Of a DNA stretch of 64,000 nt, positions 1 through 10,957 are shown in pieces. Position 1 is the stretch's first letter; each line of letters begins with the position of its first letter. Origin of the DNA: Juglans regia (taxonomy: Eukaryota > Streptophyta > Magnoliopsida > Fagales > Juglandaceae); the NCBI RefSeq assembly GCF_001411555.2, contig NC_049916.1:6572001-6636000 (forward strand). The letters are read 5' to 3'. The translations under genes were made by a program, and so were the position numbers. A model generated the notes under the pieces. The model was given only the letters and a program-made list of their open reading frames with translations. It did no database searches and was not told the DNA's origin.

Positions 1-446
1 CTTCAGGCCCCTGGAAGCATTAAAATAATTGCAATCTCATTCGAGTATGTCCAAAAATTGGAGTTAGGATTATCCTATTAGTTTCCTTATTATATTACTG
101 TAACTAAGTTACAAATCAGACATGCTTCCCTTTATCCAAAACATAGACAGTGCTGAAGAAGATATGCTCAAAACAGGAAAAGATCAAAACACTTCAATGC
201 TTTATGTTTTGAATGAATCTACTTTTCAGACAACCAACTTCTAGTGGATATAAGCTTTGACTGATCTACCTATCTATAAAAACTTAATAGGAACACGAGA
301 GCTTTCATAAGAATTTTACAAAAGTGATAGACAGGGGGCGGACAGAGGGAGCCACCAAGCATGTTTCAAAGGGAGGGCGACTATGAAGTGTGAGGGTGAT
401 CAAGTTTGCCAGGAACTAATCATATTAACTAGGGCTTTCAACTTAC

Positions 447-2334
447 AATCCAACTCGATGACAACGATCTTGAACCTCATACACTTCTTTCCATGATTTT
501 GAACCTATAGGGGCATAGAACACAGCACTATCTCCTCCCCATCTTTCCCTGAATAGGTTGGACCATAGGTTGTTGTCCGAGGCCAAGAACTTCCACTTCC
601 TGCAAACTTTACAACAGCAAATCCCCATGTTCATAACTTAAAAATGATACCTCTAAGAGAAATAAAAAACCTGGAAAAAAGAGGCAACTTTAAACATCTT
701 AAAAATGGAAGTGCTTCTATGTGGGTGTGTGAAAATTATACCGCCCAATAAATTCATTGTTCTGAGTGCAGCAGCTGGGAACATGCTCTGTTGAACCACT
801 TTTAAACCTATTTTATTTTCTTCGTACTTCTTTAGCATCAATAACAAAAGAAATGTCAATAGTTCCACGAAATTCTACAACCATTTTCTTTTATCAGATT
901 TGGTCTTGGTTAGGAAACAAATTATCTTAGTTCAGAGAACAAGATATCTTCCATTTTTATAATATGCTGGAAATTAAATTATCTGAACCTTCTTTCCAAG
1001 ATGACCAGGCACTGCCTAATGCATATAACATACCATAGACTAAGAGTAATATGTCATATTAAGGGGTTTGCATGGGTTTTCAAGTAAGCTAAATAGATAT
1101 CTAGTTATATGTTAAAGAGAGGTGCTACTCCCACCGCTGGGAGCTCCCGCTAGTGGTTTTGGGATGAGTTTTTTTTTTTTTTTTTTGTATTTTTTTAACA
1201 CATTTAAATATATTTTAAAAAATAAAAAAAAATCAAAATATTATTAAAAAATACTTACGTAATCATTAAGTAAAAAATAATAATAAAAAAAATAAAAAAC
1301 ACAGCGGTAGAAACTAGCAGTAAGTAAAATGCCCAACTGTAGTATTTTCCCATGTTAAATGCCCAAAACTATTAGTATAACAGATTAAAGGATGAACAAT
1401 GCCACAGTTGGGAAACATAAGCTATTAAGTAAAATCTTGTGAACAATATGGTTACTACTATTCAATCAGGTTATATTTTGTCTGAAAAGATTATGATTGT
1501 ACTATATAACTAGTTCCAGTTATCATTTTACTGTCTACCCATCAAGTGCAAATGTGAAACTTTCAACCTCTCAAGATGCATGAAAGAGTTTATATGAGAA
1601 ATGGTACAGATATTTGAAAACAAGACATGAACTTCCTGACTTATTTTAGTCTTGATTATCAATTTATTGCCTCCCTCTCCCCCCCGCCACAAAACAAGTT
1701 AGGTCCATTTATACCCCCTCCAATGAATAATCATTCTTCTTTAGGTCCACTTAATTCCCATGTTCAACATTATTTGAAAAACTTGTAAACTTGGGTTTGG
1801 GAAATTAAACTCAATTACGAATCAGGAAGTTTCATAACTGCATAAGCCACAAGAAAGCAAGTTTCCTTTTTTCTTTCCTCTTATTTTTTATTAATAAAAG
1901 AACAGCTTTTGTTTAGATCATTCAATAAAAAGGGTAAATCTCTATGATAGATCACAAATCTCTTTGACAATTAACAATTCCCATCATTAAGAGGAAAGAA
2001 AACAAAACCGATGAGAAAAGATGGGAGAAAAAGAACTACAAGAATTCAGAAAAAACGCTTTAGATATCTTATTAACATTTCCGGAAATGGGAGAAATGAG
2101 AAAGGAGTGAGAAAGGGGGAAAAGGAGGGTAAAACTCGAGCTGAAACTCAGAACCCAATCCAGAATACAGAAATCAACCCAGAAGAAAAAGCCAAAACCA
2201 TGGTTGGTAGCAAAGAATATTAGAAAACGAGGCAGAAAACTTTGAAGGGACTAACCTTGTTGTGCAATTGCAAGGTCCTGGTAATCCAAGAAACAGAAAA
2301 TCTTAAGGCAGATTTCCAGCGGTAAAGTCTCCAT
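447..2334 (-). CDS. F-box protein, 5' part only (exons 1 and 2); gene continues off the left edge
   Basis: Two exons join cleanly. Exon 1 (2334 down to 2256) opens with METLPLEICLKIF and reads on to LAIAQQ. The donor is G/GTTAGT at 2255. The acceptor AAAG/TT is at 607, and exon 2 (606 down to 447) continues VCRKWKFLASDNNLWSNLF and ends ...DRCHRVG before a GTAAGT donor at 446. Exon 1 plus the start of exon 2 forms a standard F-box at residues 1-45 (LPxEI, L.IFxFL, VCRKW, LW). F-box proteins dock SKP1 in SCF ubiquitin ligases and supply the substrate-recruiting part; the substrate domain here lies outside the window. Intron 1 is about 1.65 kb and carries a MITE at 1116-1325. No third exon was recognised at 1-446. 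Which F-box subfamily this is could not be decided. Confidence 0.8.
1116..1325. mobile_element. MITE family B copy (arms with CTCCCGCTAGTG-like words)
   Basis: The left arm carries GGGAGCTCCCGCTAGTGG at about 1138. The middle is a T-rich and A-rich core with ATTATTAAAAAATACTTACGTAATCATTAAG. The right arm carries an inverted, diverged CAGCGGTAGAAACTAGCAG. The same layout recurs at 25796-25975, 27936-28085 and 62745-63410. It lies in intron 1 of the F-box gene. Exact ends and target duplication were not resolved. Confidence 0.55.
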
Positions 2335-2720
2335 TTTTGTAAGTGCAAACCATACAACCTTAAAGCATGTCTTGCGCAATGTCGGAGAGCAATCAGATCT
2401 CTATCTTGATACGCTTTCCATGTCTAAGAACAGTTTCCTGTTTCGCTTTCTCGGGTGTTGGATTGGAACGAAGTGAATTTATCAGCCTACCCAACGATCT
2501 CAACTCGCTCGAGTAATGAAAAGTTAGATGCTCGCTACGATATTACTGCTTTCGAAACTAAAGGACACGTGTACAGATATTTTAGCGAGTAATTGACTTG
2601 TATTTTACAGCTTCGATTACTGAGACACGCAGTCACGGTTAAACACGCCACGTGTCTAAACCGACCGCCGAAAAATAGTTGCTTGGAACAGCTTTATGCG
2701 AAAATTGCGACGAGAGAGTT
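2335..2720 (-). promoter_or_regulatory. F-box gene leader and promoter with two G-boxes
   Basis: Just upstream of the F-box start codon at 2334 the sequence is less AT-rich than its surroundings and holds two perfect CACGTG G-boxes, at 2566-2571 and 2649-2654, about 235 and 315 bp before the ATG. In plants G-boxes bind bZIP and bHLH factors (for example ABA, light and PIF responses). Both lie in ACACGTGT / CCACGTGT contexts, which are typical ABRE-like cores. The transcription start was not determined, so the border between leader and promoter is a guess. Confidence 0.45.
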
Positions 2721-3700
2721 GGAGTGTCACAAAATTACCACAGTTTCATAAGGAAAACAAGTGTTTAAACAGTTATAAAATATTTTTAATAATAAAACTA
2801 AATTGTTCGGATATTATATATTAAAATTTTTTAATTTTTTAAAAAAATATTTAAAAATACTTCTATAATATTCAGATAATTACAATTTTGCCGTTGATTT
2901 TATTACGGACACGACAACTTTTAAATAACTTTTTACCATTTCTATTTCAAAAATAAGTTTTTTTTTTTTTAATGTTGTTTTTAAACTAACATGACATGTT
3001 TGAAAGTGTTATAGATATATAGTTACTAAAAAATAAATATTTTTTTAATAATAGAGCTTAATATTTAAGCTCTACAACTATAAGTCTTAATTAAAATCTA
3101 TATTATCCACTATAATCTTAAATATGCACATATATCTGTACTTTTTATTGCAATTCAACACTTAAATGACTCGAATACCGCCTTCGTGGTGTGAATAGTA
3201 CCAATAGGTTTTTTATTTGGCAAAGTATTTTGAGAACAGTTACAGTTATAAAAAGATCACACAAAAATAAATCAATAAATTGACGTAACTTTATATGATA
3301 TATTAGATTTATTTTATAAAAAAAATAAATTTACAATCTAACGTATCACATTAAATCGCATCAATTTATAAATTTTACTTTTATAGAATCTTTTGTGGTT
3401 GAAATATTTCTTAAACATTTTTAGTAGCTCAAAAACAAAGTAAGAAATCTCTCTAATCCACGTGTCTTTTCTTTTAAAAAAAAAAAACAGTCTTAGGTTT
3501 ATTCGATTTACGTGGAAACTAAAGATGAAGTTATAGAGGATGACAGAATATAATTTAGATACTTTGGTCGACTTAAATTTTTAGGACAAATGACAATTTA
3601 ACGTAATAATTATACCCTCGTTATTCCTAACCTTAAAATATTATATATATATATATATATATATATTTTTATTCAAAATTTGAACTTCATTTCAGAGTGG
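2700..3700. other. AT-rich intergenic stretch with a palindromic MITE
   Basis: No coding potential was recognised. It holds a copy of the palindromic MITE family A (about 3233-3420) and a TA microsatellite at about 3642-3666. The rest is low-complexity AT-rich DNA. Confidence 0.6.
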
Positions 3701-3711
3701 TATTAAAGACC

Positions 3712-3981
3712 TCAAATTTGAGAACAAGATAGTTGATCTACAAAACAGATATGTTCAATAAAAGAATGAACATTATGCCACCATAGTTGCATCTGAGAAA
3801 GATTCCAAGCTTGTCGAGCGAGATGATGTGCTGCAGCATTTGATAGGCGACCACAATGCTGAAACTTGCACTCTCCAAAGCTCTGCATTAGTCTTCTAAT
3901 TTCAGTAATAATTGTTCTTATAGTTGTGTAAGAAACTGTATATATACATATTAATTTTCCAAGACAACATGAAAGGGGCAA
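3712..3981 (-). pseudogene. RNase H-like domain fragment of a LINE
   Basis: A 89-codon open stretch on the minus strand contains IRRLMQSFGECKFQHCGRLS followed by NAAAHHLARQAW. This is the C-terminal part of the plant LINE-type RNase H domain (the H.R..N..AH.LA signature around the last catalytic residues). The upstream catalytic part is missing, so it is a truncated remnant rather than a gene. The first codons of the open stretch look like unrelated sequence read through. Confidence 0.6.
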
Positions 3982-3984
3982 GTT

Positions 3985-6560
3985 TTAACATCAACACAAC
4001 ACAAGCAACATTTATCACCTTCGCTTGGGTGAAAAGGCCATGATCTTACCAATCAAAGAGAAAAAGCCTATGACTCTTCTGATTAATTTGATGTGGTCAA
4101 ACGGACTTTTGTTAGATCATATTAATTATTTTTTAAATCGAGGAATATGGGAATCTGTTTGAGCTTAAAGTGGGATTATATTTTTTACTAATGATTTTTA
4201 AGTAATTTCTAGCTTTCTCGAACTGAATTACAATACCACCATCACATGCTTCTAAGGAGAAAAAAATTCTCCTTAAATTGTCTGAACTTGAGTCTCAAAT
4301 AAGAGAGATAGATACGTCATGTATATCATACAGTATTTATTATTTATTTAAATATGCCGAATAACAAATTCACTTAATATGTCTGTCTCCCTCTCACTCT
4401 CAACCCTTGAGTTAGGACAAAAATTTAAGAGAGACCTTGATCCATACCATATAGGAAATAACAAAAGGGCGTGATTTTTTTTCCCTTCCCTCTAATTTCT
4501 TCTAATCTGCTTGGTTCCTAAGAAAGTCTACAGGTTGAAGTTATTTTCTTTCCTTCTATCTCCAAGAAATTATCTATTGCCTGAACTTAAAAGATTAGTG
4601 AATAAGAGGTCACTTTAATTGGAATAAGTACATGTATACCTTTCGACATACATCCATATATGTTATTAGAGTAACGCAATTGTTCATTTTTCAAAAGATG
4701 AGAATAAACAATGGGAGGGAAGCTTTGAACATCCATATCCATATATATTTGGACCATATGGTAGGTAAAACTTAAAAGAGAAGATTAATCTATCACCCCT
4801 TTACAGTGGTTTAGATTTTCTTATATGGATTAGATATGCCTATATCTTTTCTATATGATAGGAGTTTAACTGTCCATATCCTGATCTTCAACAGAAAGAG
4901 GGAATAAGATCTCTAAAAGTTTTGAGGCATTATAAATGAAAAATTCTTCTCATCAGTCACTATTCACATCTCACACCGCACATCCTATGAAAAACACTTC
5001 CACACTCTATGAAAAACACTTCCACACTCTATGAAAAAAAAAATTACACGTCATGTGTGAGGTGTGTGAAGTGAATAATTGTTGATTTGTAGCAAAACTC
5101 ATTCTAATTACATGGAAATAGTTAACTCTTAATCATATTTTTAAATTAAATAGTTGGTATTTTTATCGTATCATTATTTATTTATAATAACTATTTGGTT
5201 TTTAGAGCTAATGGTTCCTAATTATAATGTGATAAAATATTGAGAATTTAATTTGAAAGAAATAGTCAAGAATAACAATTACAAATTTTAAAAGTAATAA
5301 CATCTCATATGAAGTCATGTCAGTTTGTAAGTTTACTTTTGTAAAAAAAATTTGTAGCTGTAACAGTTCTCTTATATATATATATATATATATATATATA
5401 GATATATAAACTAGACAGAAAAAGTAATGGTTAGGAAGAAAACGCTAGAATGCATGAAAAGACAACACACAATATAGAGCACGTACATGATTCGCTTGAT
5501 GAAGAGGGATTAGTTTTAAGGAGAGTATTGCAATTTACAAACTTTTGATATCATTTCTTAGATATATTTTCTTATTTAAATAGAATGAATAATCTTAATG
5601 TATTAAGTGTTGGAATCTATCTTATGATATTTAATGTTGTCAAATCTATAAATATCTCTCTATATGAGAACCGCTACAGCCACAAAAAAAATTTAATAAA
5701 AGTAAATTCACAAATTGACATGACTTGATATAATATGTTAGATCTACTTTACAATAGAAATAACTTTACAATCTGACGTACCACATCAAACCACATAAGT
5801 TTGTGAGTTTACTTTTGTACAATTTCTTTGTGGCTAAAGCATTTCTCTATATATAATTACAATAAATTTATACATCAAACTAATACTTAACACACATTAA
5901 GGAGATAGGGATCCTTAGACTTCTAGATATAACTTGCAATTGGAGCATTCACATCCGGTTTCTTAAATTTTTTCCTAAATTTTAGCTAAAAATGACATTT
6001 CCTAGAATTTTATCCTAAATTTTACTCATCTTCAAAAAAATTTCTATATCTCATTCCCTATCATTTCTCTGTTCTATTAAAATGATATTTTTTTATTCTT
6101 TTTTTATTACTTTTTTCTCACTTCCATTTACAAACTTAACTACTCAATATTTTTTCTTATGTTTTGAACTATTACTCTAGTGAATATTTTAAACAAAAAT
6201 TTAAATTATTTTTTTACAGGTACGATAATATTTTTAAAATTAATACTTTTATATTTTAGTAATTATTTAAATTATTTTTAAAATTATTATTTAAAACTAT
6301 AATAAAAATGAGTATAAGAAAAAGTGTAGATGATTGAAAGAATAATTTATTTTATTTATTAGAATAAAAATATTGATAAAAGATGATTTAGGGATGAATA
6401 ATGATTCCCTATATTTGGAGAACTACTGTTCATCCCCTAAATTAAAATCCTAAAATATGGAATGGGATAAGAGAGACTTTTTCAACTTTTTCCTAAATTC
6501 TTCCCTATAATTTAGGGATAACAATGAAATAGAACATGAGATGTGATGCTCTTAGACAAT
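3985..6560. other. Intergenic, repeat-rich, no gene seen
   Basis: AT-rich DNA without recognisable coding sequence. It holds a 23-bp tandem repeat at about 4986-5035 (unit CTATGAAAAACACTTCCACA plus two or three bases, about 2.3 copies), a half copy of palindromic MITE family A at about 5284-5370, a TA run at about 5375-5400 and a full family A copy at about 5661-5855. Confidence 0.55.
5661..5855. mobile_element. Palindromic MITE, family A
   Basis: The two halves are near inverted copies. The left half reads ...CACAAAAAAAATTTAATAAAAGTAAATTCACAAATTGACATGACTTG, the centre TTTACAATAGAAATAACTTTACAATCTGACG, and the right half CATCAAACCACATAAGTTTGTGAGTTTACTTTTGTAC...TTTGTGGC. The same element occurs at 3233-3420, 13817-13995 and (interrupted) 27862-28168, with a half copy at 5284-5370. 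Single-stranded, it would fold into one long hairpin. Confidence 0.6.
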
Positions 6561-6564
6561 AATT

Positions 6565-7278
6565 ATATGTTAGCCAATTTATGAGTGCTCCTCGATTTAC
6601 GCACTGATGTTCTTCATAGATTTCATTTTTTCTTATATCCATCATTTGAGCTTCGGGCTCATTCTGATACTGATTGGGCTGGTAATCTTAATATCAACTA
6701 TTTACCATCGGTTCCATTTTTTTATTAGGGACTTCTCTAAATTCTTGACGTATTAAAAACAATCTGTTGTTACTCTCTCTAGTACAAAATCCAGGTATCT
6801 GTGTTCTTACAAGCTCAACATCAGAGCTTTTATGGTTATGTTGGCTTTTGACAAATATGAGAGAAAATTATTTACACACAATATTTTTCACTATACTTTA
6901 CACAACTATATTTTAAATAAAAGGTATTTTTATAAAACATCTTATAAAAATAGCATCCTTTTACAAAAATACCCTCATTTTATAAGATTGTCGTACAATG
7001 TATTGTATGAATATCATTACTCATATTTGAGTACCCCTCAAATGATTTGTTCTTCCATTTATTGTAACAATCGAAGTGTTGTACATATTGTTTATAATAA
7101 TGTTTTCCATGAGCATACCAAATATCAGCATTATTTGCAACAAAGTACCTTGCTTCTTTGCTCCATCTACTCTAAAGACTAGTTTGCTGATATTTTCACA
7201 AAATCACGCCCACCCAATCGTCTTTGTGATCTTGTTTCCAAAGTTAAGTTGGCTTTACCATCTAGAGTTTGAGGGGGC
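6565..7278 (+). pseudogene. Copia retrotransposon remnant, RNase H end of the polyprotein
   Basis: Broken frames show copia RNase H-region words: SQFMSAPR at about 6572, FELRAHSDTDWAG at about 6650, a degraded STPQM...CNNRSVV stretch at about 7030-7085, FHEHTKYQH at about 7105, and ADIFTKSRPPNRL...LPSRV ending at 7272. Stops and frameshifts interrupt it throughout. It is followed directly by a polypurine tract (GAGGGGG, 7271-7277) and the 3' LTR, so the strand and 3' end are clear. Everything upstream (gag, protease, integrase, most of RT) is missing. Confidence 0.8.
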
Positions 7279-7505
7279 TGTTGATGTATATTTGATAGGT
7301 CTAGAATCTTACGCTAATATTGTTTGAATATTATGGTAATATTGTTAAACAATGTAAATACTCTAGGTCAAAAAATATTGTATTTTTTTTATTTCCTTAC
7401 ATCACTTGCCTTCTTTTTCCCTATAAATAAGCCATCTTACAGCACATAATCATTCAATTAAGAAATTGAAATTCCATTCAAATTCTACTTTACTTATTTT
7501 CTTCA
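7279..7505 (+). repeat. Copia 3' LTR
   Basis: It starts TGTTGATGTA right after the GAGGGGG polypurine tract and ends at a plausible ..TTCTTCA, giving TG...CA ends of about 227 bp. An internal CCCTATAAATAAGCC at about 7420 is a typical LTR TATA box. There is no 5' partner LTR in the window, so the right border is tentative. It abuts the decayed OPT pseudogene. Confidence 0.65.
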
Positions 7506-7515
7506 ATTGACATTC

Positions 7516-8405
7516 CCATATTCACCAAGGTTTCAGAAAGAACCAATTAACATTCCCGTAACCGAGGTTTCTGAAGATTCATCGCAGTCCAGCAAGTCCA
7601 CAGATAACAGATGCCTCAAGAAAGACACGGTCCAATGGGAAAGTCCAGGGACTGCCATTTGGCAGCATAGAGTTCCCGTGTGTACCAGCCATTACTGCTA
7701 TGTCTACCACCTGTAATAACACCAATTTTCGTTTTTGAAGAGTGTAGTGCTATAAATTATAGCTCTTTATATATGAATATAAGAAACAGAAAACAAAATA
7801 TACCTGTGTCATGAACATCGACCCCAGTGAAATCTTCATGTAGTTGCCAAGCTTAAAAGTCTGCCAGCAAGATTTAGAGGTTGAATCATGTTGATGCATC
7901 CAAACACCTTGAAGCACATGCATCATGTGTTACAACATTCAACCCCGCCCGGCGTCTGAATCGGCACCAGATGCACTAAAAGTTCTAAATATCAGCATAA
8001 CTTCCATTTTAACAATAATGCACATGGAACAGTGGTGAAAGATGGTTTAAACATTATAGCTTGACATTTATTTTACCTGGTTTGTGGTGGCAGTGATGAC
8101 ACCAATTGGAAGAGTGAAGAAAAGGAAAAATGGCAAAAGCTAGCAGTTTGCCCCCGCCAAGGAAATTATAGCTTGACATTGTAATACTCGCAAGCAAACA
8201 TCATGAGAGCAATGCTCAGCACAAGGATGACAAGAACCCACCTTGTAGGAACTGATTTGTACTTCTTCATAAGCATGGTATGAAGAACCCACCTTGTAGG
8301 AACTGATTTGTACTACTTCTTCATAAGCATGGTATGTACATCCTTCTTTTTCACTCCCTCTGAAGGCGCCCTTTGGTTTTGCTTCCATATACCACACAGC
8401 ATTCG
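7516..8405 (-). pseudogene. Oligopeptide transporter (OPT family) pseudogene, C-terminal half
   Basis: Reading the minus strand, three exon-like blocks match the OPT family. The first (about 8400-8079) has DVHTMLMKKYKSVPTRW, then VLVILVLSIALMMFACEYYN, and ends FTLPIGVITATTNQ before a GTAAAA donor. The second (about 8000-7805) has CFKVFGCINMIQ, degraded ADFKLGNYMKI and SLGSMFMTQ before GTATAT. The third (about 7712-7530) has a TTACAG acceptor, then VVDIAVMAGTHGNSMLPNGS, SPWTFPLDRVFLEASVICGL and GNVNWFFL. OPT proteins are proton-coupled importers of small peptides and glutathione. This copy has frameshifts, stops, a 54-57 bp internal tandem duplication near 8270-8340, and lacks the N-terminal half, so it cannot be functional. 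Confidence 0.8.
8228..8340 (-). repeat. Tandem duplication inside the OPT pseudogene
   Basis: The segment AAGAACCCACCTTGTAGGAA...TTCTTCATAAGCATGGTATG occurs twice in tandem. One copy has an extra TAC, so the units are about 54 and 57 bp. It duplicates the MLMKKYKSVPTRW-coding part of the OPT exon. Confidence 0.7.
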
Positions 8406-8419
8406 ACCGGTGCAACTCG

Positions 8420-9234
8420 AAAAAAAACTCTTACAATGGCTTTATATTGTAACACAGGGCTATGGTTATGCCAAATAGATCAGCAAACTTCTAAACAGTC
8501 AGTTGTTAACTTAATTACCATCTTCAAAGAAAAAACTGGGCTATAGAGGCAAAGCAAGAACATAAATGGGCATTTCTTCCATAGCAAGTTAATTAAAGGA
8601 ATTCGAAAAGGAGTATATATGCACACTTCTATGCATGTATACAAAAACACAAAAAAAATTCTAGGGGAAAATAATGAAAGAATAGATCATAGTCTATTGA
8701 TAACCGGATGCATGTCACTATTTTTTCATTATCCATATAACATTCGTCGAATATATTTATATATATATATATAATTTCTTCATCCCACAATAAATTAAAT
8801 TCGAATCCAAAACAAGTGAAATTATTATTATTATTTTTTTAAAGAAAGTATAGGAAACGTATAATCGTTGATAGTTTAGCTCCAGTAGATATTGTCCGTA
8901 GTATTTCTTTAAGTGGAAGAAGTCAACAGAAGAAGAAAGACAAGTAGATTTGGGGAACAGAGCTCGGATCAACCGTGCGTAGCGTTAATACTGCCTTCAT
9001 CTTTACGTTATCCATTCAAAATTTCAAAGAGAATTTTATTCCAAATGTGCTATCACGTCAGGTACGTAATATCTCTCTACTTAGCTTATTTCTGACGACG
9101 TCGTATTCCACCCAGCAACCGATACTCTTTCAATAGTATATAAGCAAATTTTCTTCGTTACTAGTTCAGTACGGATAGAGCAGTAAATGACCTTTTTCTC
9201 CTTTAACTAATATAACAACTCTCTTACAATTTCC

Positions 9235-9271
<37 letters not shown>

Positions 9272-9377
9272 TAGATAGATAGATAGAAACACAGCCTTTT
9301 TACAAAAAATAAAAAAATGTTTAAGGCTTAAAGCAAATTCTCAGGAAAAATAAATAAAACAACAAAATCTCAAACCC

Positions 9378-9420
<43 letters not shown>

Positions 9421-9430
9421 AAGAATTAGG
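8420..9430. other. Intergenic, no gene supported; microsatellites and one ACGACGTCGT palindrome
   Basis: It contains TA runs at about 8755-8772 and 9236-9268 followed by GATA repeats to about 9288, a GA run at about 9388-9415, and the palindrome ACGACGTCGT at 9095-9104 followed by a TATATAAGC-like word at about 9138. No convincing coding frame was seen. Confidence 0.5.
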
Positions 9431-10957
9431 AACTCAAAGCTCAACATTTTAGGGCGTTACAACCCAGATTTTCATGAAATTCACCTTTGTATCAGCCTTC
9501 CCAACAAGTAAGCCCAGACTAAATGCATGATCATATCCACTAACTCCCCTATTCAAGTAGCCAAGTTAATCACACCATATTATTCTGTCCTTGCTACGAT
9601 TATCTTACTTCTATACAATGCAGCAATGGGGTCATAGCACAGTATTCTTAGAGTCCTCAAAAGACAATTTAAAAGAGACAGGAATAGTCCTCAAACACCA
9701 GGTATATCAGCATCCAGAAAAAGGGATGAGCAATAAATGGTTTGCCCAAGCCGCCTCCACTTCGCGGAATAAATACCCTCTTTTTTGCAGAAACTTACAT
9801 TCCATAATTGCATATGCATTATGAGAAATCACCGATGCCGTTGCCGGGGGATATAACGACCAATACCTCACCCTAGGAAGAAAAAAACAATAACATACAG
9901 ACTACTGACCTAGTTCGTGACAATGAGCACAATGTGACCTATTTGATGTACAACCCACTGTCAACTTGATGATCAGAAAAAATGGCTTCGAAACCCAGTT
10001 AGCAGAAGTCAAACAAATACTCAAGGCAGCACTTACAAGCAGGCTTTGAGCATTAACATCATTGCTGCAGTCATGACCATAGTCTCAGTTTACATGATAG
10101 CAAATTATCAAATCTTCTTCTCAGATTACAAGCAAAAGATGGAATTGGCTTTAGCTTTTGGATCACTGTAAAAGCAGGTTTCCTACATCTCCTAAATATA
10201 TTATAGGCAACCAGAAAGCTCAAAACCAAAAAAGAGAAAAAAATTAAAAAAATAAAAACAATTAAAGGTTATGTTTTTATGCTTGAAAAATTCTTCAGCA
10301 GAAAAAATAATAAGGAAAACATAAATATATTGAGTATTCAACATATAGACTCAAACTTCACCCGCTTTCTCTACCTTTCTTCCTTTTTATATGTATAAAA
10401 AAAAAAAAAGTTGTAGGTAGAGATTTACGAAACAATTTCAGGAAAATGTTGAATTGCAAACAATACATCACATTTTAATGTATAATGCTACATATTTTAA
10501 TGATCACCACACTTCCATTGCTATAAATATATGTCGAAACATATATTAGGCCTGAGAGGCGGGACAACATATAAGTTTACACCATCTCCAACTAAGGATA
10601 AAATAGCAGTATTTGGAAACATTCTTTAGTAATTAAACGCAGAAATAGTTCACAGAATTCAAAAATAGAAAAGCACACTCCAAATCTCTAGCAATCGCCC
10701 CAGACTCAACGAAAACTGCAAAGTTCAAGTTGTTCCTAACAAAAGCGCTTGTAATTCACGAAACGGCAAGGCTGTTGCATTTCCCCTCATTCTCATACCT
10801 CCCATATTCGAGCGAATCCTACAGAGAAGCGTCGTTCCATGATTTAGCGCAATCTATCGTTTTATAAAGAAGTTTTCTTAGTCAGCACCTATCGGTCATG
10901 AATAATAAACAGCCGAACGGGTGGAAAATAACGTTTATCACCTGCAAAACTGCAAAG
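9431..10957 (-). other. Probable 3' untranslated / downstream region of the RRM gene
   Basis: Downstream of the TGA at 10958 on the minus strand there is moderately GC-balanced sequence without a coding frame. A CAG/GTGATAA donor-like site soon after the stop (about 10941) would allow a 3'UTR intron. The poly(A) site cannot be read from sequence alone. Confidence 0.35.

Noticed and set aside
7507..7716. 69-codon plus-strand open frame with a Ser-rich stretch, first thought to be a chaperone-regulator fragment
   Set aside because: The minus strand carries OPT exon words with a proper acceptor, so the plus frame is a shadow.
8140..8415. 91-codon minus-strand open frame with an internal repeat
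   Set aside because: It is the wrong frame over the OPT pseudogene exon; the OPT words are in a different frame.
8913..9150. Possible short gene with TATA-like box
   Set aside because: The TATA-like word lies downstream of the open frame and there is no supported coding sequence after it.
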